Virus record (IMG/VR): IMGVR_UViG_3300042922_000227
Coordinates: 1-43,197 of that record
DNA length: 43,197 nt
Origin: a virus
Strand: one strand, 5' to 3'
In this document: one piece after another, positions 31,802 to 38,265 of the stretch
Position numbering within the stretch: position 1 is the first letter of the stretch
Layout: each line of letters starts with the position of its first letter
Translations under genes and position numbers: made by a program
Notes under the pieces: model-generated
Told to the model about the DNA's origin: nothing
What the model saw: only the letters and a program-made list of their open reading frames with translations
Database searches by the model: none

Positions 31802-32191
31802 GCAGACGACGAGAAGCAGATCAGCGCCCTGAACCGTGCCATGGCAGCGGTCCTCCGCGGAGCCATCGCATCCGAGGGGATCAGCCAGAAGCAGCTGGCA
31901 GCGAAGACGGGGTACTCCCTCGCGACGATCCAACGCAACCTCGCCGGCGAACGGAAGTTCAACATCGACCAGGTCGAGAAAATCGCCGCCGCCCTCAACA
32001 TGTCCGCACCGGACCTGATGAGCCGCGCAGTCGAGTGGCGCTCAACACGAATGTCAGAGGCTGCCCCCGACAATGTGACCCAGCTGCAGCCCCGGAAGCG
32101 CGTCGAAGACATGACCGTGGAAGAGATCGAGCAGCTGAAGCATGCGGCCACCGTCGACCCTGAGATGGATGAGCCGGAACAGTTCGACTAA
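31796..32191 (+). CDS. immunity repressor, XRE/HTH_3 family
   Basis: 131 aa. Residues about 12-75 form the HTH_3 fold: LRGAIASEGISQKQLAAKTG, YSLATIQRNLAGERKFNIDQ, VEKIAAALNMSAPDLM. The C-terminal half is acidic and polar (LQPRKRVEDMTVEEIEQLKH) with no protease or RecA-cleavable domain. It diverges from the Cro-like gene and is followed by an ImmA-like gene. It should hold the early leftward promoter shut in the lysogen. The start is chosen because the -10 box lies just before GTG 31796. Confidence 0.85.
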   Translation: MQADDEKQISALNRAMAAVLRGAIASEGISQKQLAAKTGYSLATIQRNLAGERKFNIDQVEKIAAALNMSAPDLMSRAVEWRSTRMSEAAPDNVTQLQPRKRVEDMTVEEIEQLKHAATVDPEMDEPEQFD

Positions 32192-32210
32192 CCACCGGCC
32201 TGGGGGCACC

Positions 32211-32573
32211 TTGTACGACCCGTACCAACACGCGGAAGAGCTCAGCATTCAGGTGCTGCACCGTCCGCTCCGCACAGCACACGAGATGTGGCTGCCGGAC
32301 CACAACATCATCGTCGTGAAGTCCGGCCTGCGAAGGATCCACGACCGGTCAGCGCTCGCCCACGGCATCGCACACGCGGCGCTCGGGCATCCGGACGACC
32401 GGCCGAAGCATGAGGTGCAGGCGGACCGGTATGCGGCTGAGCGCCTGATCGATGAGGACCAGGCGCTCGCGCTGTGCCGGTGGACGCAGGACCCGGCAAG
32501 GATCGCCGCGGAGCTGGGTGTGTCAGGGCGACTCTGGCGGGTGTGGGCGAACACACACCGGCAGGTCGCCTAG
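32211..32573 (+). CDS. ImmA/IrrE-like protein with degenerate HExxH
   Basis: 120 aa from TTG 32211 (GGGGG upstream); ATG 32169 would overlap the repressor end. It has the phage ImmA layout: YDPYQHAEELSIQVLHRPLR, HEMWLPDHNIIVVKSGLRRI, then LAHGIAHAALGH, KHEVQADRYAAERLI. The HExxH zinc motif reads H51-G-I-A-H55: both His are kept and the catalytic Glu is Gly. ImmA-type peptidases cleave or unlock phage repressors. Loss of the Glu suggests a non-catalytic binding role. The gene is co-oriented with the repressor. Confidence 0.85.
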   Translation: MYDPYQHAEELSIQVLHRPLRTAHEMWLPDHNIIVVKSGLRRIHDRSALAHGIAHAALGHPDDRPKHEVQADRYAAERLIDEDQALALCRWTQDPARIAAELGVSGRLWRVWANTHRQVA

Positions 32574-32755
32574 TTGTTTGCTCCCTGCTGGGTCAGGCGC
32601 GCCATCCACTTGGCCTTCTGCTTCTCGTCCAGCCCGACTCCTGCCACGAGCGGGTCGCGGCCGGACATGACGAGCTGCAACGCCGCCTCGTAGGTCATCA
32701 CGTGGCCGTTCGCTTCGATGGTCTGCGTGCTGTCGTTGAAGTTCGCGAGGGTCAT
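32570..32755 (-). CDS. hypothetical 61-aa protein after integrase
   Basis: ATG 32755 overlaps the integrase stop by 4 bp. The sequence (MTLANFNDSTQTIEANGHVM, YEAALQLVMSGRDPLVAGVG, LDEKQKAKWMARL) is small and helical. Its stop overlaps that of the convergent ImmA-like gene: both use the CTAG at 32570-32573. Function unknown. Confidence 0.6.
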   Translation of the reverse strand: MTLANFNDSTQTIEANGHVMTYEAALQLVMSGRDPLVAGVGLDEKQKAKWMARLTQQGANN

Positions 32756-34068
32756 GCTGCTTCTCCTTCGTCCGTGGTTCCAAGGGTACGGTCCGACCGT
32801 GTCAACGGCAGGTACGCGGCCCGGAGCGCGTCGCGCAGAGTCTCCCGGTTCTGCCGACCGCGGTAGTGACGCGACACCACGAGGCTCGAGTGCCCGACGA
32901 TGTCCATGATCGTGACCTCGTCGACCCCTGCCGCGTAGAGAAGATCCACGGTCGTGTTGCGAGCGGTGCGGAGCTGCACATCACTGACGCCTGCACGGGT
33001 GAGCACACCGTGCCAGTACGCGTTGTCGGTGGACGGGTCGATCGGTGACCCGTCAAGCACGAGGCCGTCTTTCGTCCGCTTCGGGTCCGAGGTCCACAGC
33101 AGACCGTGCGGGTTCAGTTCCGACGCAGCCGTCTCCACCCGCCGTTCGATGATGGACCGGAGCGGGTCAACGAGAGGGATGATCCGCCATCCCGCTTCGG
33201 ATTTTGGACGGGACAACCACAGCCCGCCCTCGAGGTGCCGGTACTCCCGGTCCTCGGGCGCGTTCAAGTACCGTTCCGGGCACTTTGCTCCCTGCTTCTC
33301 ACCACAGTGCGGTTCCCACGGCTTCGCCGGGTTGCAGCCGTGCGACCACGAGAACCGCTTCAACTGCCACGACAGGTCGAGTTCATCCGTGACGCGGTCC
33401 AGTTCGAGGCCGATGACCTCACCCTGGCGGGCGCCGGCGAGGAGCGCGGTCGCGACGCGGGAACCTAGACGTTCATGCTGCACCGTCTCGAGGACCCGGA
33501 TGCCATCGTCAACGTCAAGGCGGGGGAGTTGCACCTTCTTCTTCTTCGGTTGGTCAACGAGGGTGGCGACGTTCCGGCTGACGCGTCCGTCGCGCATGGC
33601 GTCGCGGAGTGCGAGGGACAGCACCCGGTGCGCCTGCTGCGCGGAAGCACCACCGAGTCCCTTCTCACGGATTGCCTGCTCCACCTTCCGTACATGCTGC
33701 GGGGTCAGCTTGTCGAGGCGGGTCTTCCCGATCGCCGGCACGATGTACTGCTCAATGCTGGTCCGGTACGACGCGATCGTCTTCGGGGCGATCTTCTTCG
33801 AGTGGATGTGCGCGAACCAGTACCGGATCCACGACGTGAGCGTCTGCGACGCGGTCGGCATGTCCCCGATGTCGGCGAGGTCTTTCTGCAGCCGCTTCAA
33901 CTCCGCGACGACGACGGCTTTCGACTTGTTGCGGACGAACTTCCGGCGCCGCTTCCCCGTCGTGGACGGCAGCTCGAGGACCGCCTGCCAGTACTTCAAT
34001 GGCTTGGTCGGGTCCTTCGGGACACGGAACAGGGCGCCCTCACCAGCACCACGCTGAATCGCACCCAT
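32752..34068 (-). CDS. int: tyrosine integrase
   Basis: 438 aa. Residues 5-60 form an arm-binding domain, 70-165 the SAM-like core-binding domain, 175-420 the catalytic domain. Active site: R214 (AGARQGE), K289 (RPKSEAGWR), R370, H393 (GHSS) and Y402 (SRHYRGR). The HxxR box reads L-R367-T-A-R370-N-T, so the usual His is Arg. A Cys/His cluster (HGCNPAKPWEPHCGEKQGAK, then C) at 243-263 is found in related actinophage integrases and may bind zinc. It recombines attP with the tRNA-Lys gene. ATG overlaps the upstream stop by one base. Confidence 0.93.
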   Translation of the reverse strand: MGAIQRGAGEGALFRVPKDPTKPLKYWQAVLELPSTTGKRRRKFVRNKSKAVVVAELKRLQKDLADIGDMPTASQTLTSWIRYWFAHIHSKKIAPKTIASYRTSIEQYIVPAIGKTRLDKLTPQHVRKVEQAIREKGLGGASAQQAHRVLSLALRDAMRDGRVSRNVATLVDQPKKKKVQLPRLDVDDGIRVLETVQHERLGSRVATALLAGARQGEVIGLELDRVTDELDLSWQLKRFSWSHGCNPAKPWEPHCGEKQGAKCPERYLNAPEDREYRHLEGGLWLSRPKSEAGWRIIPLVDPLRSIIERRVETAASELNPHGLLWTSDPKRTKDGLVLDGSPIDPSTDNAYWHGVLTRAGVSDVQLRTARNTTVDLLYAAGVDEVTIMDIVGHSSLVVSRHYRGRQNRETLRDALRAAYLPLTRSDRTLGTTDEGEAA

Positions 34069-34211
34069 CAGGTCTCCTCTGCGGGCTCAGGCTGCTCCCA
34101 CTCACGCGGCGACCACTCGGTCCAGTGGATACGGCCATCGGTCTGGTCGGTCGCGAACCGGTCCCCGCAGTTGATACAGCGCCAGGGACGCTTGCGCTTC
34201 CCGCCACTCAT
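34068..34211 (-). CDS. 47-aa basic protein with CxxC
   Basis: ATG 34211 to TGA 34068, overlapping the integrase start (TGATG). The sequence MSGGKRKRPWRCINCGDRFA, TDQTDGRIHWTEWSPREWEQ has one CxxC and a basic N-terminus. It may be a small zinc protein. Translational coupling to integrase is the main evidence. Confidence 0.6.
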   Translation of the reverse strand: MSGGKRKRPWRCINCGDRFATDQTDGRIHWTEWSPREWEQPEPAEET

Positions 34212-34591
34212 CGGTCGGCCCCCTTCTGGAGCAGGGCGAACACGGCGTCGGTGATGCCCTGTACGCGGCGGGTGGCCTGCACGGAATGGGCAGTCTCGTT
34301 GCCGGTCCGCAGTTCGGCAGCGATGGCCTCCGCGATCTGCTCGCGCGTCGGCAGGGACGGGTGCTCGACCGGCACAGGGGTGCGCCGCAGTTCGTCGAGA
34401 GCATCCGAATCGCGCTCCATTTGGGAACGGGCGTCGGCGATCGGCACCGGGCGCTCGATGCGCATCAATGGGTCTGGGTAAGGCCCGTCGCTCTTGATCG
34501 AGGTGTACCGATCCTCTGGCGCGACGTCATGCCACGACGGGTTGTCGCCGTTGTCCCTGTCCGCGATCACGCGGTAATCCTGGCCGGTCAT
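34208..34591 (-). CDS. hypothetical 127-aa protein
   Basis: ATG 34591 overlaps the upstream stop by 4 bp. The N-terminal half is polar (YRVIADRDNGDNPSWHDVAP), the C-terminal half helical (SQMERDSDALDELRRTPVPV, REQIAEAIAAELRTGNETAH). No family recognised. It is part of the operon that ends with integrase. Confidence 0.6.
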   Translation of the reverse strand: MTGQDYRVIADRDNGDNPSWHDVAPEDRYTSIKSDGPYPDPLMRIERPVPIADARSQMERDSDALDELRRTPVPVEHPSLPTREQIAEAIAAELRTGNETAHSVQATRRVQGITDAVFALLQKGADR

Positions 34592-34776
34592 GCTCGTCCC
34601 GCCTTCTGGTCTCGCTCGTACTGGACTGCTCGCCCGTAGTTGACGAGGAAGTCGAGCTCGGTGTCGTCGATGCCGTTGCGGCTTGCCCGGTACACCGTCG
34701 CTTCCAGCAGGGGAAGGCTGTTGCCGGCGTTCAATGCCGACAGGTCTTTCGTCTGCTGCTCCGTGAGTCGTGTCAT
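34588..34776 (-). CDS. hypothetical 62-aa protein
   Basis: ATG 34776 with a strong AAGGAGG upstream. The sequence MTRLTEQQTKDLSALNAGNS, LLEATVYRASRNGIDDTELD, FLVNYGRAVQYERDQK is helical. No family recognised. First gene after the 34918-34945 hairpin. Confidence 0.6.
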   Translation of the reverse strand: MTRLTEQQTKDLSALNAGNSLPLLEATVYRASRNGIDDTELDFLVNYGRAVQYERDQKAGRA

Positions 34777-34917
34777 GTCGTCCTCCTTCTTGGGCCGCAG
34801 CCCTGTCCTGTCCTCCTGTCGTGTGCAATCCAGACTCGACAGGTGGGTCTCCTACGTCGGTGGTTGGTCGTACTGTCCACTTCTGTTCCCTTCGGTGCTT
34901 TCTTCACTGGTGGGGCG

Positions 34918-34945
34918 GGGCTGATCCGTGAGCGCGGGTCAGCCC
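34918..34945 (-). terminator. hairpin after the 34946-35320 gene
   Basis: Arms GGGCTGA (34918-34924) and TCAGCCC (34939-34945) with a 14-nt loop directly after the stop codon. A weak or partial terminator. Confidence 0.5.
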
Positions 34946-35320
34946 TTATTCGTTGGGCATCAGAGCATGGCGCTGGACCGCGTGGTCCCAACGGACGTTG
35001 AGGCCCAGGATGTTGACGCAGGTGTCGCAGACGGGGAGGTCGTCCCCTGCTTGGAGCAGCACCTTGCGGTGCTGGCCGCTGCTGGTTTCAGCAACCGGCA
35101 GATTCTCTGCATGGTCGGCGCTGGTACGAGAGACAGAGAAGTTGCTCTTGTCCAGTAGGCCGTCGAGGATTCGGAGCGTGCGCTCCGAGAACTGGTCCCG
35201 CTTCACGAGCTCTTCCTGCGCGGCGTAGACCGCGGCGTTCCAGCCAGACACGTACGCCTCCCGGGGTGACCCGATGCCTGCAGTGTCGGTTCGGTTCCAG
35301 GTGTCGAGTGCTTCGCTCAT
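34946..35320 (-). CDS. hypothetical 124-aa protein
   Basis: ATG 35320 with GGAGGAG upstream. The N-terminal half is helical with Trp (EAYVSGWNAAVYAAQEELVK). The C-terminal part has a CDTCVNI pair and HALMPNE, perhaps a half zinc site. It is the first gene left of attP. Function unknown. Confidence 0.6.
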   Translation of the reverse strand: MSEALDTWNRTDTAGIGSPREAYVSGWNAAVYAAQEELVKRDQFSERTLRILDGLLDKSNFSVSRTSADHAENLPVAETSSGQHRKVLLQAGDDLPVCDTCVNILGLNVRWDHAVQRHALMPNE

Positions 35321-35519
35321 GTTCTCCTCCTGCGGTGGTGCAAGTTGGTTCTTTCTGGTAGTGGCGACGCGTCAGCTTCGGGTGAAGACGCGGCGTGTGC
35401 GCTGGGGTGCTGGCGGCAGGTTTCGTGCCGCTGCGGTCTCCTGCGGGCGTGTTCGTGGTGCATCCGCCTCGTGTATCCATTGGTTTGTGACCGTACGGGG
35501 TCGTGCGATCACATTGGAC

Positions 35520-35548
35520 ACGCTACACGTCCGAAAGGCAGTCCGCAA
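35520..35548 (-). promoter_or_regulatory. possible leftward promoter beside attP
   Basis: On the minus strand: -35 TTGCGG (35543-35548), 17-bp spacer, -10 TAGCGT (35520-35525). It abuts the second operator and would drive the 35320-to-integrase genes. Confidence 0.4.
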
Positions 35549-35562
35549 CGTCAGAAGTGACG
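35549..35562. promoter_or_regulatory. second operator copy
   Basis: CGTCAGAAGTGACG, with flanks AA...TT that extend the dyad to 18 bp, 7 bp from the tRNA half at attP. It matches the 31718-31731 operator closely. Confidence 0.65.
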
Positions 35563-35569
35563 TTCACCA

Positions 35570-35616
35570 ACTGACTCTTAATCAGTGGGTTCTCGGTTCG
35601 AGTCCGAGGGGGTGCA
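35570..35616 (+). other. attP: 3' half of a tRNA-Lys(CTT) gene
   Basis: The sequence folds as the 3' part of a tRNA: anticodon stem ACTGA/TCAGT around loop CTCTTAA (anticodon CTT, 35577-35579), variable loop GGGTT, T-arm CTCGG-TTCGAGT-CCGAG (35592-35608), acceptor strand GGGGTGC and discriminator A35616, with no encoded CCA. No D-arm or 5' acceptor strand (GCACCCC) is present, so this is not a working tRNA gene. It is the identity region that lets the integrase target a host tRNA-Lys gene and rebuild it. Confidence 0.9.
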
Positions 35617-35620
35617 CGGC

Positions 35621-35675
35621 AAAGGCCCGATCAGTGTATCCCCGGTAGCATCCCCCGGGTTCTGATCGGGCCTTT
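35621..35675 (+). terminator. terminator just after the tRNA half
   Basis: Fourteen-bp arms AAAGGCCCGATCAG (35621-35634) and CTGATCGGGCCTTT (35662-35675), loop 27 nt, ending in TTT. It starts 4 nt after the tRNA end, so it would end the rebuilt tRNA transcript in the lysogen. Confidence 0.8.
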
Positions 35676-35739
35676 CGTGTACCCCCTGACCCTTCACCGG
35701 GACGCGACACGCCCGCCCGTCGTTCGGCCACGGACTTCG

Positions 35740-36153
35740 TCACGCAGCTCGCGACTGCCACCTGCGGTTCGAGTTCTCGCTGCGCGTGACGACTTCCAGG
35801 TGCGTCGGGTTCACGCATGACGTGTTCCGGCACAGGTGGTCGAGGGTCATGTCCTCGGACACTGGGCCTCGGCTGGCCTCGTACGAGAACCGATGCGCCA
35901 GGTACTGCTCGCCGCGGTACATGAGCCGTCCGTACCCCTTTGGGTCGCGCGCCCCGCCCCATGCCCAGCAGCCGGTCTCAGTGACGTCTATGCGGGCTGC
36001 GATGACCTCGGCGGGTGCCAGGTTCCGCAGTTGCTGCCGTTGCCCGCTCAGCGCCTTCTGACGGGCTGCCTCGCGCTTGTAGTGCGGCTTGCACCACCCG
36101 CGTGCGTAGTGCTTCCGCGAGCATCCGTCGGCGGTACAGGTTCGATCGCTCAT
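35740..36153 (-). CDS. HNH endonuclease beside attP
   Basis: 137 aa from ATG 36153 with AAGGAGA upstream. The N-terminus has a Cys/His motif (CTADGCSRKHYARGWCKPHY) common to phage HNH proteins. The HNH_3 core is TGCWAWGGARDPKGYGRLMY, HRFSYEASRGPVSEDMTLDH, LCRNTSCVNPTHLEVV. It reads opposite to the rightward small-gene operon that begins at 36239. Its position between attP and that operon fits a mobile insertion. Confidence 0.88.
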   Translation of the reverse strand: MSDRTCTADGCSRKHYARGWCKPHYKREAARQKALSGQRQQLRNLAPAEVIAARIDVTETGCWAWGGARDPKGYGRLMYRGEQYLAHRFSYEASRGPVSEDMTLDHLCRNTSCVNPTHLEVVTRSENSNRRWQSRAA

Positions 36154-36170
36154 TCTTGGTCTCCTTTGTG

Positions 36171-36214
36171 TTGCGTTTCCGCTACACAAAAGAGTACGCT
36201 GAAGGTAGCGAAAC
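36171..36214 (+). promoter_or_regulatory. promoter and inverted repeat of rightward operon
   Basis: -35 TTGCGT (36171-36176), 18-bp spacer, -10 TACGCT (36195-36200). Overlapping it are arms GTTTC-C-GCTAC (36175-36185) and GTAGCGAAAC (36205-36214), possibly a binding site for the HTH protein encoded next. Confidence 0.5.
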
Positions 36215-36238
36215 AGCCACACATAGGAGGCCCGTACG

Positions 36239-36454
36239 ATGACAACCGTGAGTCCGAAGCTCAGCAGCCCACCCACGCCCACCATGCGGCGCCGGCTCGT
36301 CGATGCTGGGGAAGCGGCCCGGAAGGCCGACGCCGAACTCCGAGCGAGCGTGATCGACGCAATCGACGCGGGCGTCAGCGTCCGTGAGATCGCGGCCCTC
36401 ACCGACATCAGCACCAACACAGTGCAGCGATGGAAGCGCGAGGCCCAGCGATGA
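36239..36454 (+). CDS. HTH protein, first gene of rightward operon
   Basis: 71 aa, ATG with GGAGG upstream. The C-terminal half is a homeodomain-like helix-turn-helix: IDAIDAGVSVREIAALTDIS, TNTVQRWKREAQR. The N-terminus is Pro/Ser-rich, then a helix EAARKADAELRASV. It is probably a DNA-binding regulator of this small operon, perhaps acting at the inverted repeat upstream. Confidence 0.75.
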   Translation: MTTVSPKLSSPPTPTMRRRLVDAGEAARKADAELRASVIDAIDAGVSVREIAALTDISTNTVQRWKREAQR

Positions 36455-36621
36455 CCGACCCCACTCCGCAGGAGATGCGGGAACTGACCGCGAAGGAGAT
36501 CCGGCAGGAGGACGTGTTCGCGCACATCCTCGAACTGCGGTCGGCGCTTCGGTCTGCGGCCGATCAGATCGAGGCGCGCGACACTTTCGCTGCCCTGCGA
36601 GACAACGGTGGCATCCGATGA
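36451..36621 (+). CDS. hypothetical 56-aa helical protein
   Basis: ATG overlaps the upstream stop by 4 bp. Sequence MTDPTPQEMRELTAKEIRQE, ELRSALRSAADQIEARDTFA. It shares the A-L-R-(S/T)-A-A-D-Q-(I/L)-E-A motif with the gene at 36618-37004. Confidence 0.6.
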   Translation: MTDPTPQEMRELTAKEIRQEDVFAHILELRSALRSAADQIEARDTFAALRDNGGIR

Positions 36622-37004
36622 CCCCGGAGCAGATGCGCGCGCTGGCGCTGGATGCGGCCATGGCTGCGGAGAACGCAGATCGCCGCGCCCAGACCGGTCA
36701 CGCTCTTCGCTACCGGAAGATGGCCGCAGCTCTCCGCACCGCCGCCGATCAGCTTGAAGCGGTGCAGCGTCCGGCAAATCTTACGATCGCCGAGCTCGAT
36801 ACACAGCCGGGGGGAACCGTAGTGGTTGGCCCGGATGGGTTGATCTGGGAACGGAGCGAGGTCGGCTTCTCCGTTGATGGTCGACTGGCGTGGTTCCCGC
36901 TTGAACATGAAGTCGGCTCGAGCTCGCATGAAGTCGGGCACGGGGCACGCGTCATCCTCACCGCCGACACCGCACCCCAGGAGCACCGTAATGGGGTTCG
37001 GTGA
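36618..37004 (+). CDS. hypothetical 128-aa protein
   Basis: ATG overlaps the upstream stop by 4 bp. The N-terminal third is helical (MTPEQMRALALDAAMAAENA, MAAALRTAADQLEAVQRP). The rest looks beta-rich (GGTVVVGPDGLIWERSEVGF, VDGRLAWFPLEHEVG). A fusion of the helical motif of the previous gene to another small domain is plausible. Function unknown. Confidence 0.6.
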   Translation: MTPEQMRALALDAAMAAENADRRAQTGHALRYRKMAAALRTAADQLEAVQRPANLTIAELDTQPGGTVVVGPDGLIWERSEVGFSVDGRLAWFPLEHEVGSSSHEVGHGARVILTADTAPQEHRNGVR

Positions 37005-37098
37005 GCGGTGCGCAAGTTGTGGGCATTGGCTACGGGATCACAAGGATCACCCTCGTCACATCGGGTGCTGGTGCGGATGCTGGAAGGACAAGCAATGA
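36991..37098 (+). CDS. 35-aa Cys/His-rich protein
   Basis: ATG 36991 behind AGGAG, overlapping the previous gene by 14 bp. The sequence holds CASCGHWLRDHKDHPRHIGC and then WCGCWK: at least four Cys and several His, so a small zinc knuckle is likely. It is too short for most gene finders. Confidence 0.6.
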   Translation: MGFGERCASCGHWLRDHKDHPRHIGCWCGCWKDKQ

Positions 37099-37355
37099 CT
37101 GACCCGGTGGACACGGACGCGCTGCGGGAAACGGCACAGGTCGCGGCGGAAGTCGCGGACGCGGGCGAACTTGGTTGGCGGGCGCTGGCTGACAGTTCTG
37201 ACGCGCTGAATGCCGCCGCTGACGAGTTGGACCGGCTGCGGGCTGTAATCGAGAACGCGCCGCACGCGCTCGACTGCGAAAGCCGAAGCCACGACTTCCT
37301 CGGCCACGAGCAAGAGCCTGGTGACTGCACCTGCTGGAAGGCGGACGCGTTGTGA
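37095..37355 (+). CDS. hypothetical 86-aa protein with Cys/His tail
   Basis: ATG overlaps the upstream stop by 4 bp. The N-terminal two thirds are helical (LRETAQVAAEVADAGELGWR, SSDALNAAADELDRLRAVIE). The tail HALDCESRSHDFLGHEQEPG, DCTCWKADAL has Cys and His that could bind metal. Helical part echoes the AADQ(L/I)E motif of its neighbours. Confidence 0.6.
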   Translation: MTDPVDTDALRETAQVAAEVADAGELGWRALADSSDALNAAADELDRLRAVIENAPHALDCESRSHDFLGHEQEPGDCTCWKADAL

Positions 37356-37462
37356 GCGGGTGGCAGCAGGATTCGACACGCCTGCGTTTGGCACTGACTC
37401 GACTTGCCGTGATCGTCTACTACCGGCCGCTGGGGCGGCTCTGGCGGAAGTTCCGACGCTAG
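37352..37462 (+). CDS. 36-aa basic peptide
   Basis: GTG 37352 overlaps the upstream stop (GTGA). The peptide (MSGWQQDSTRLRLALTRLAV, IVYYRPLGRLWRKFRR) is basic and amphipathic, perhaps membrane-binding. Coupling and a good end before the next gene support it weakly. Confidence 0.4.
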   Translation: MSGWQQDSTRLRLALTRLAVIVYYRPLGRLWRKFRR

Positions 37463-37477
37463 GGGACACTGTTCCTC

Positions 37478-37894
37478 ATGGGGTTCAAGGAGTGGTTGGC
37501 AGGAGCGGACGAGCGGGCAGTGAAAGCGTCAGCCCGTCTCGACGAGATCAACCGGCGTCAGCGGGAGTCGGGGAAGTTCGCCGGCGTCTACCTCACAGAC
37601 GGGATGATCGGCTGGACCGACCAGGGCCACGCCCGCCGCGAACCTGTCGTGGGAGCTCGAGCGGAAGTCGTGGTCGGCGCCGACGCGCAACGCCGCATCA
37701 CAGCGACCCGCATCGTCCTCACCGGCGTGTTCGCGCTTGCGTTCCGGAAGCAGAAGGGCACCGGGTTCCTGACGATCGAGAACGACACGTACTACCTGGG
37801 CGTGCCGTTCCCGATCAAGGATGAGCGGGATGCTCGAGCGTTCGCGGCGAAGGTGAACGCTGCAGCACGGATCGGCTTAACTTCGGCGGAATGA
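37478..37894 (+). CDS. hypothetical 138-aa protein, PH-like fold possible
   Basis: ATG 37478. The N-terminal 45 residues are helical and charged (MGFKEWLAGADERAVKASAR). The rest alternates strands ending in a helix (EPVVGARAEVVVGADAQRRI, TATRIVLTGVFALAFRKQKG, TGFLTIENDTYYLGVPFPIK, ARAFAAKVNAAARIG), a pattern like PH-type domains in actinobacterial and phage proteins. Seen from the sequence only; no function assigned. Confidence 0.65.
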   Translation: MGFKEWLAGADERAVKASARLDEINRRQRESGKFAGVYLTDGMIGWTDQGHARREPVVGARAEVVVGADAQRRITATRIVLTGVFALAFRKQKGTGFLTIENDTYYLGVPFPIKDERDARAFAAKVNAAARIGLTSAE

Positions 37895-37936
37895 AGCCCA
37901 CAGCTTCATGTCGGCGGGTGGAGGGACACTTCCCGC

Positions 37937-38209
37937 ATGCAGTACCAGTGGTCCCCACCGATCCACCCCGACCCGCCCGAGGACCAGCCGGAAGGCATCG
38001 ACGGCGTCGAATGGTCCGAAGCGGTCGACCACGCCCCCGTCTGGGTTGACGTCGTCTTCTCCCGCAGCGGCCGTCAACGAGTCCCCGGGTTCGTCCAAGC
38101 CGACGCAGGCGACCGCCTGTACGTGCAACTCGTGTTCATGGGGTTCGTCCACCACCTGTGGGTCCCACGCTCGAGCGCAACCGTCCGGCAGCTGAAACCA
38201 CGCCGTTGA
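37937..38209 (+). CDS. hypothetical 90-aa protein
   Basis: ATG 37937. Rich in Pro, Asp and Trp at the N-terminus (MQYQWSPPIHPDPPEDQPEG), then beta-like (APVWVDVVFSRSGRQRVPGF, RLYVQLVFMGFVHHLWVP). Last gene before the terminator at 38221. Such proteins are common in lysogeny regions of actinophages; role unknown. Confidence 0.6.
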   Translation: MQYQWSPPIHPDPPEDQPEGIDGVEWSEAVDHAPVWVDVVFSRSGRQRVPGFVQADAGDRLYVQLVFMGFVHHLWVPRSSATVRQLKPRR

Positions 38210-38220
38210 ACGCAGAAACA

Positions 38221-38249
38221 CGCCCCACCCCCGAGTAGGGAGTGGGGCG
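38221..38249 (+). terminator. terminator ending the rightward small-gene operon
   Basis: Arms CGCCCCAC (38221-38228) and GTGGGGCG (38242-38249) around a 13-nt loop, 11 bp after the last stop codon. Confidence 0.65.
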
Positions 38250-38265
38250 CATCCTGAGAGTCACT

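Noticed and set aside
35570-35616. A complete phage-encoded tRNA-Lys
   Set aside because: Only the anticodon arm, T-arm and 3' acceptor strand are present; no D-arm or 5' acceptor strand occurs upstream.
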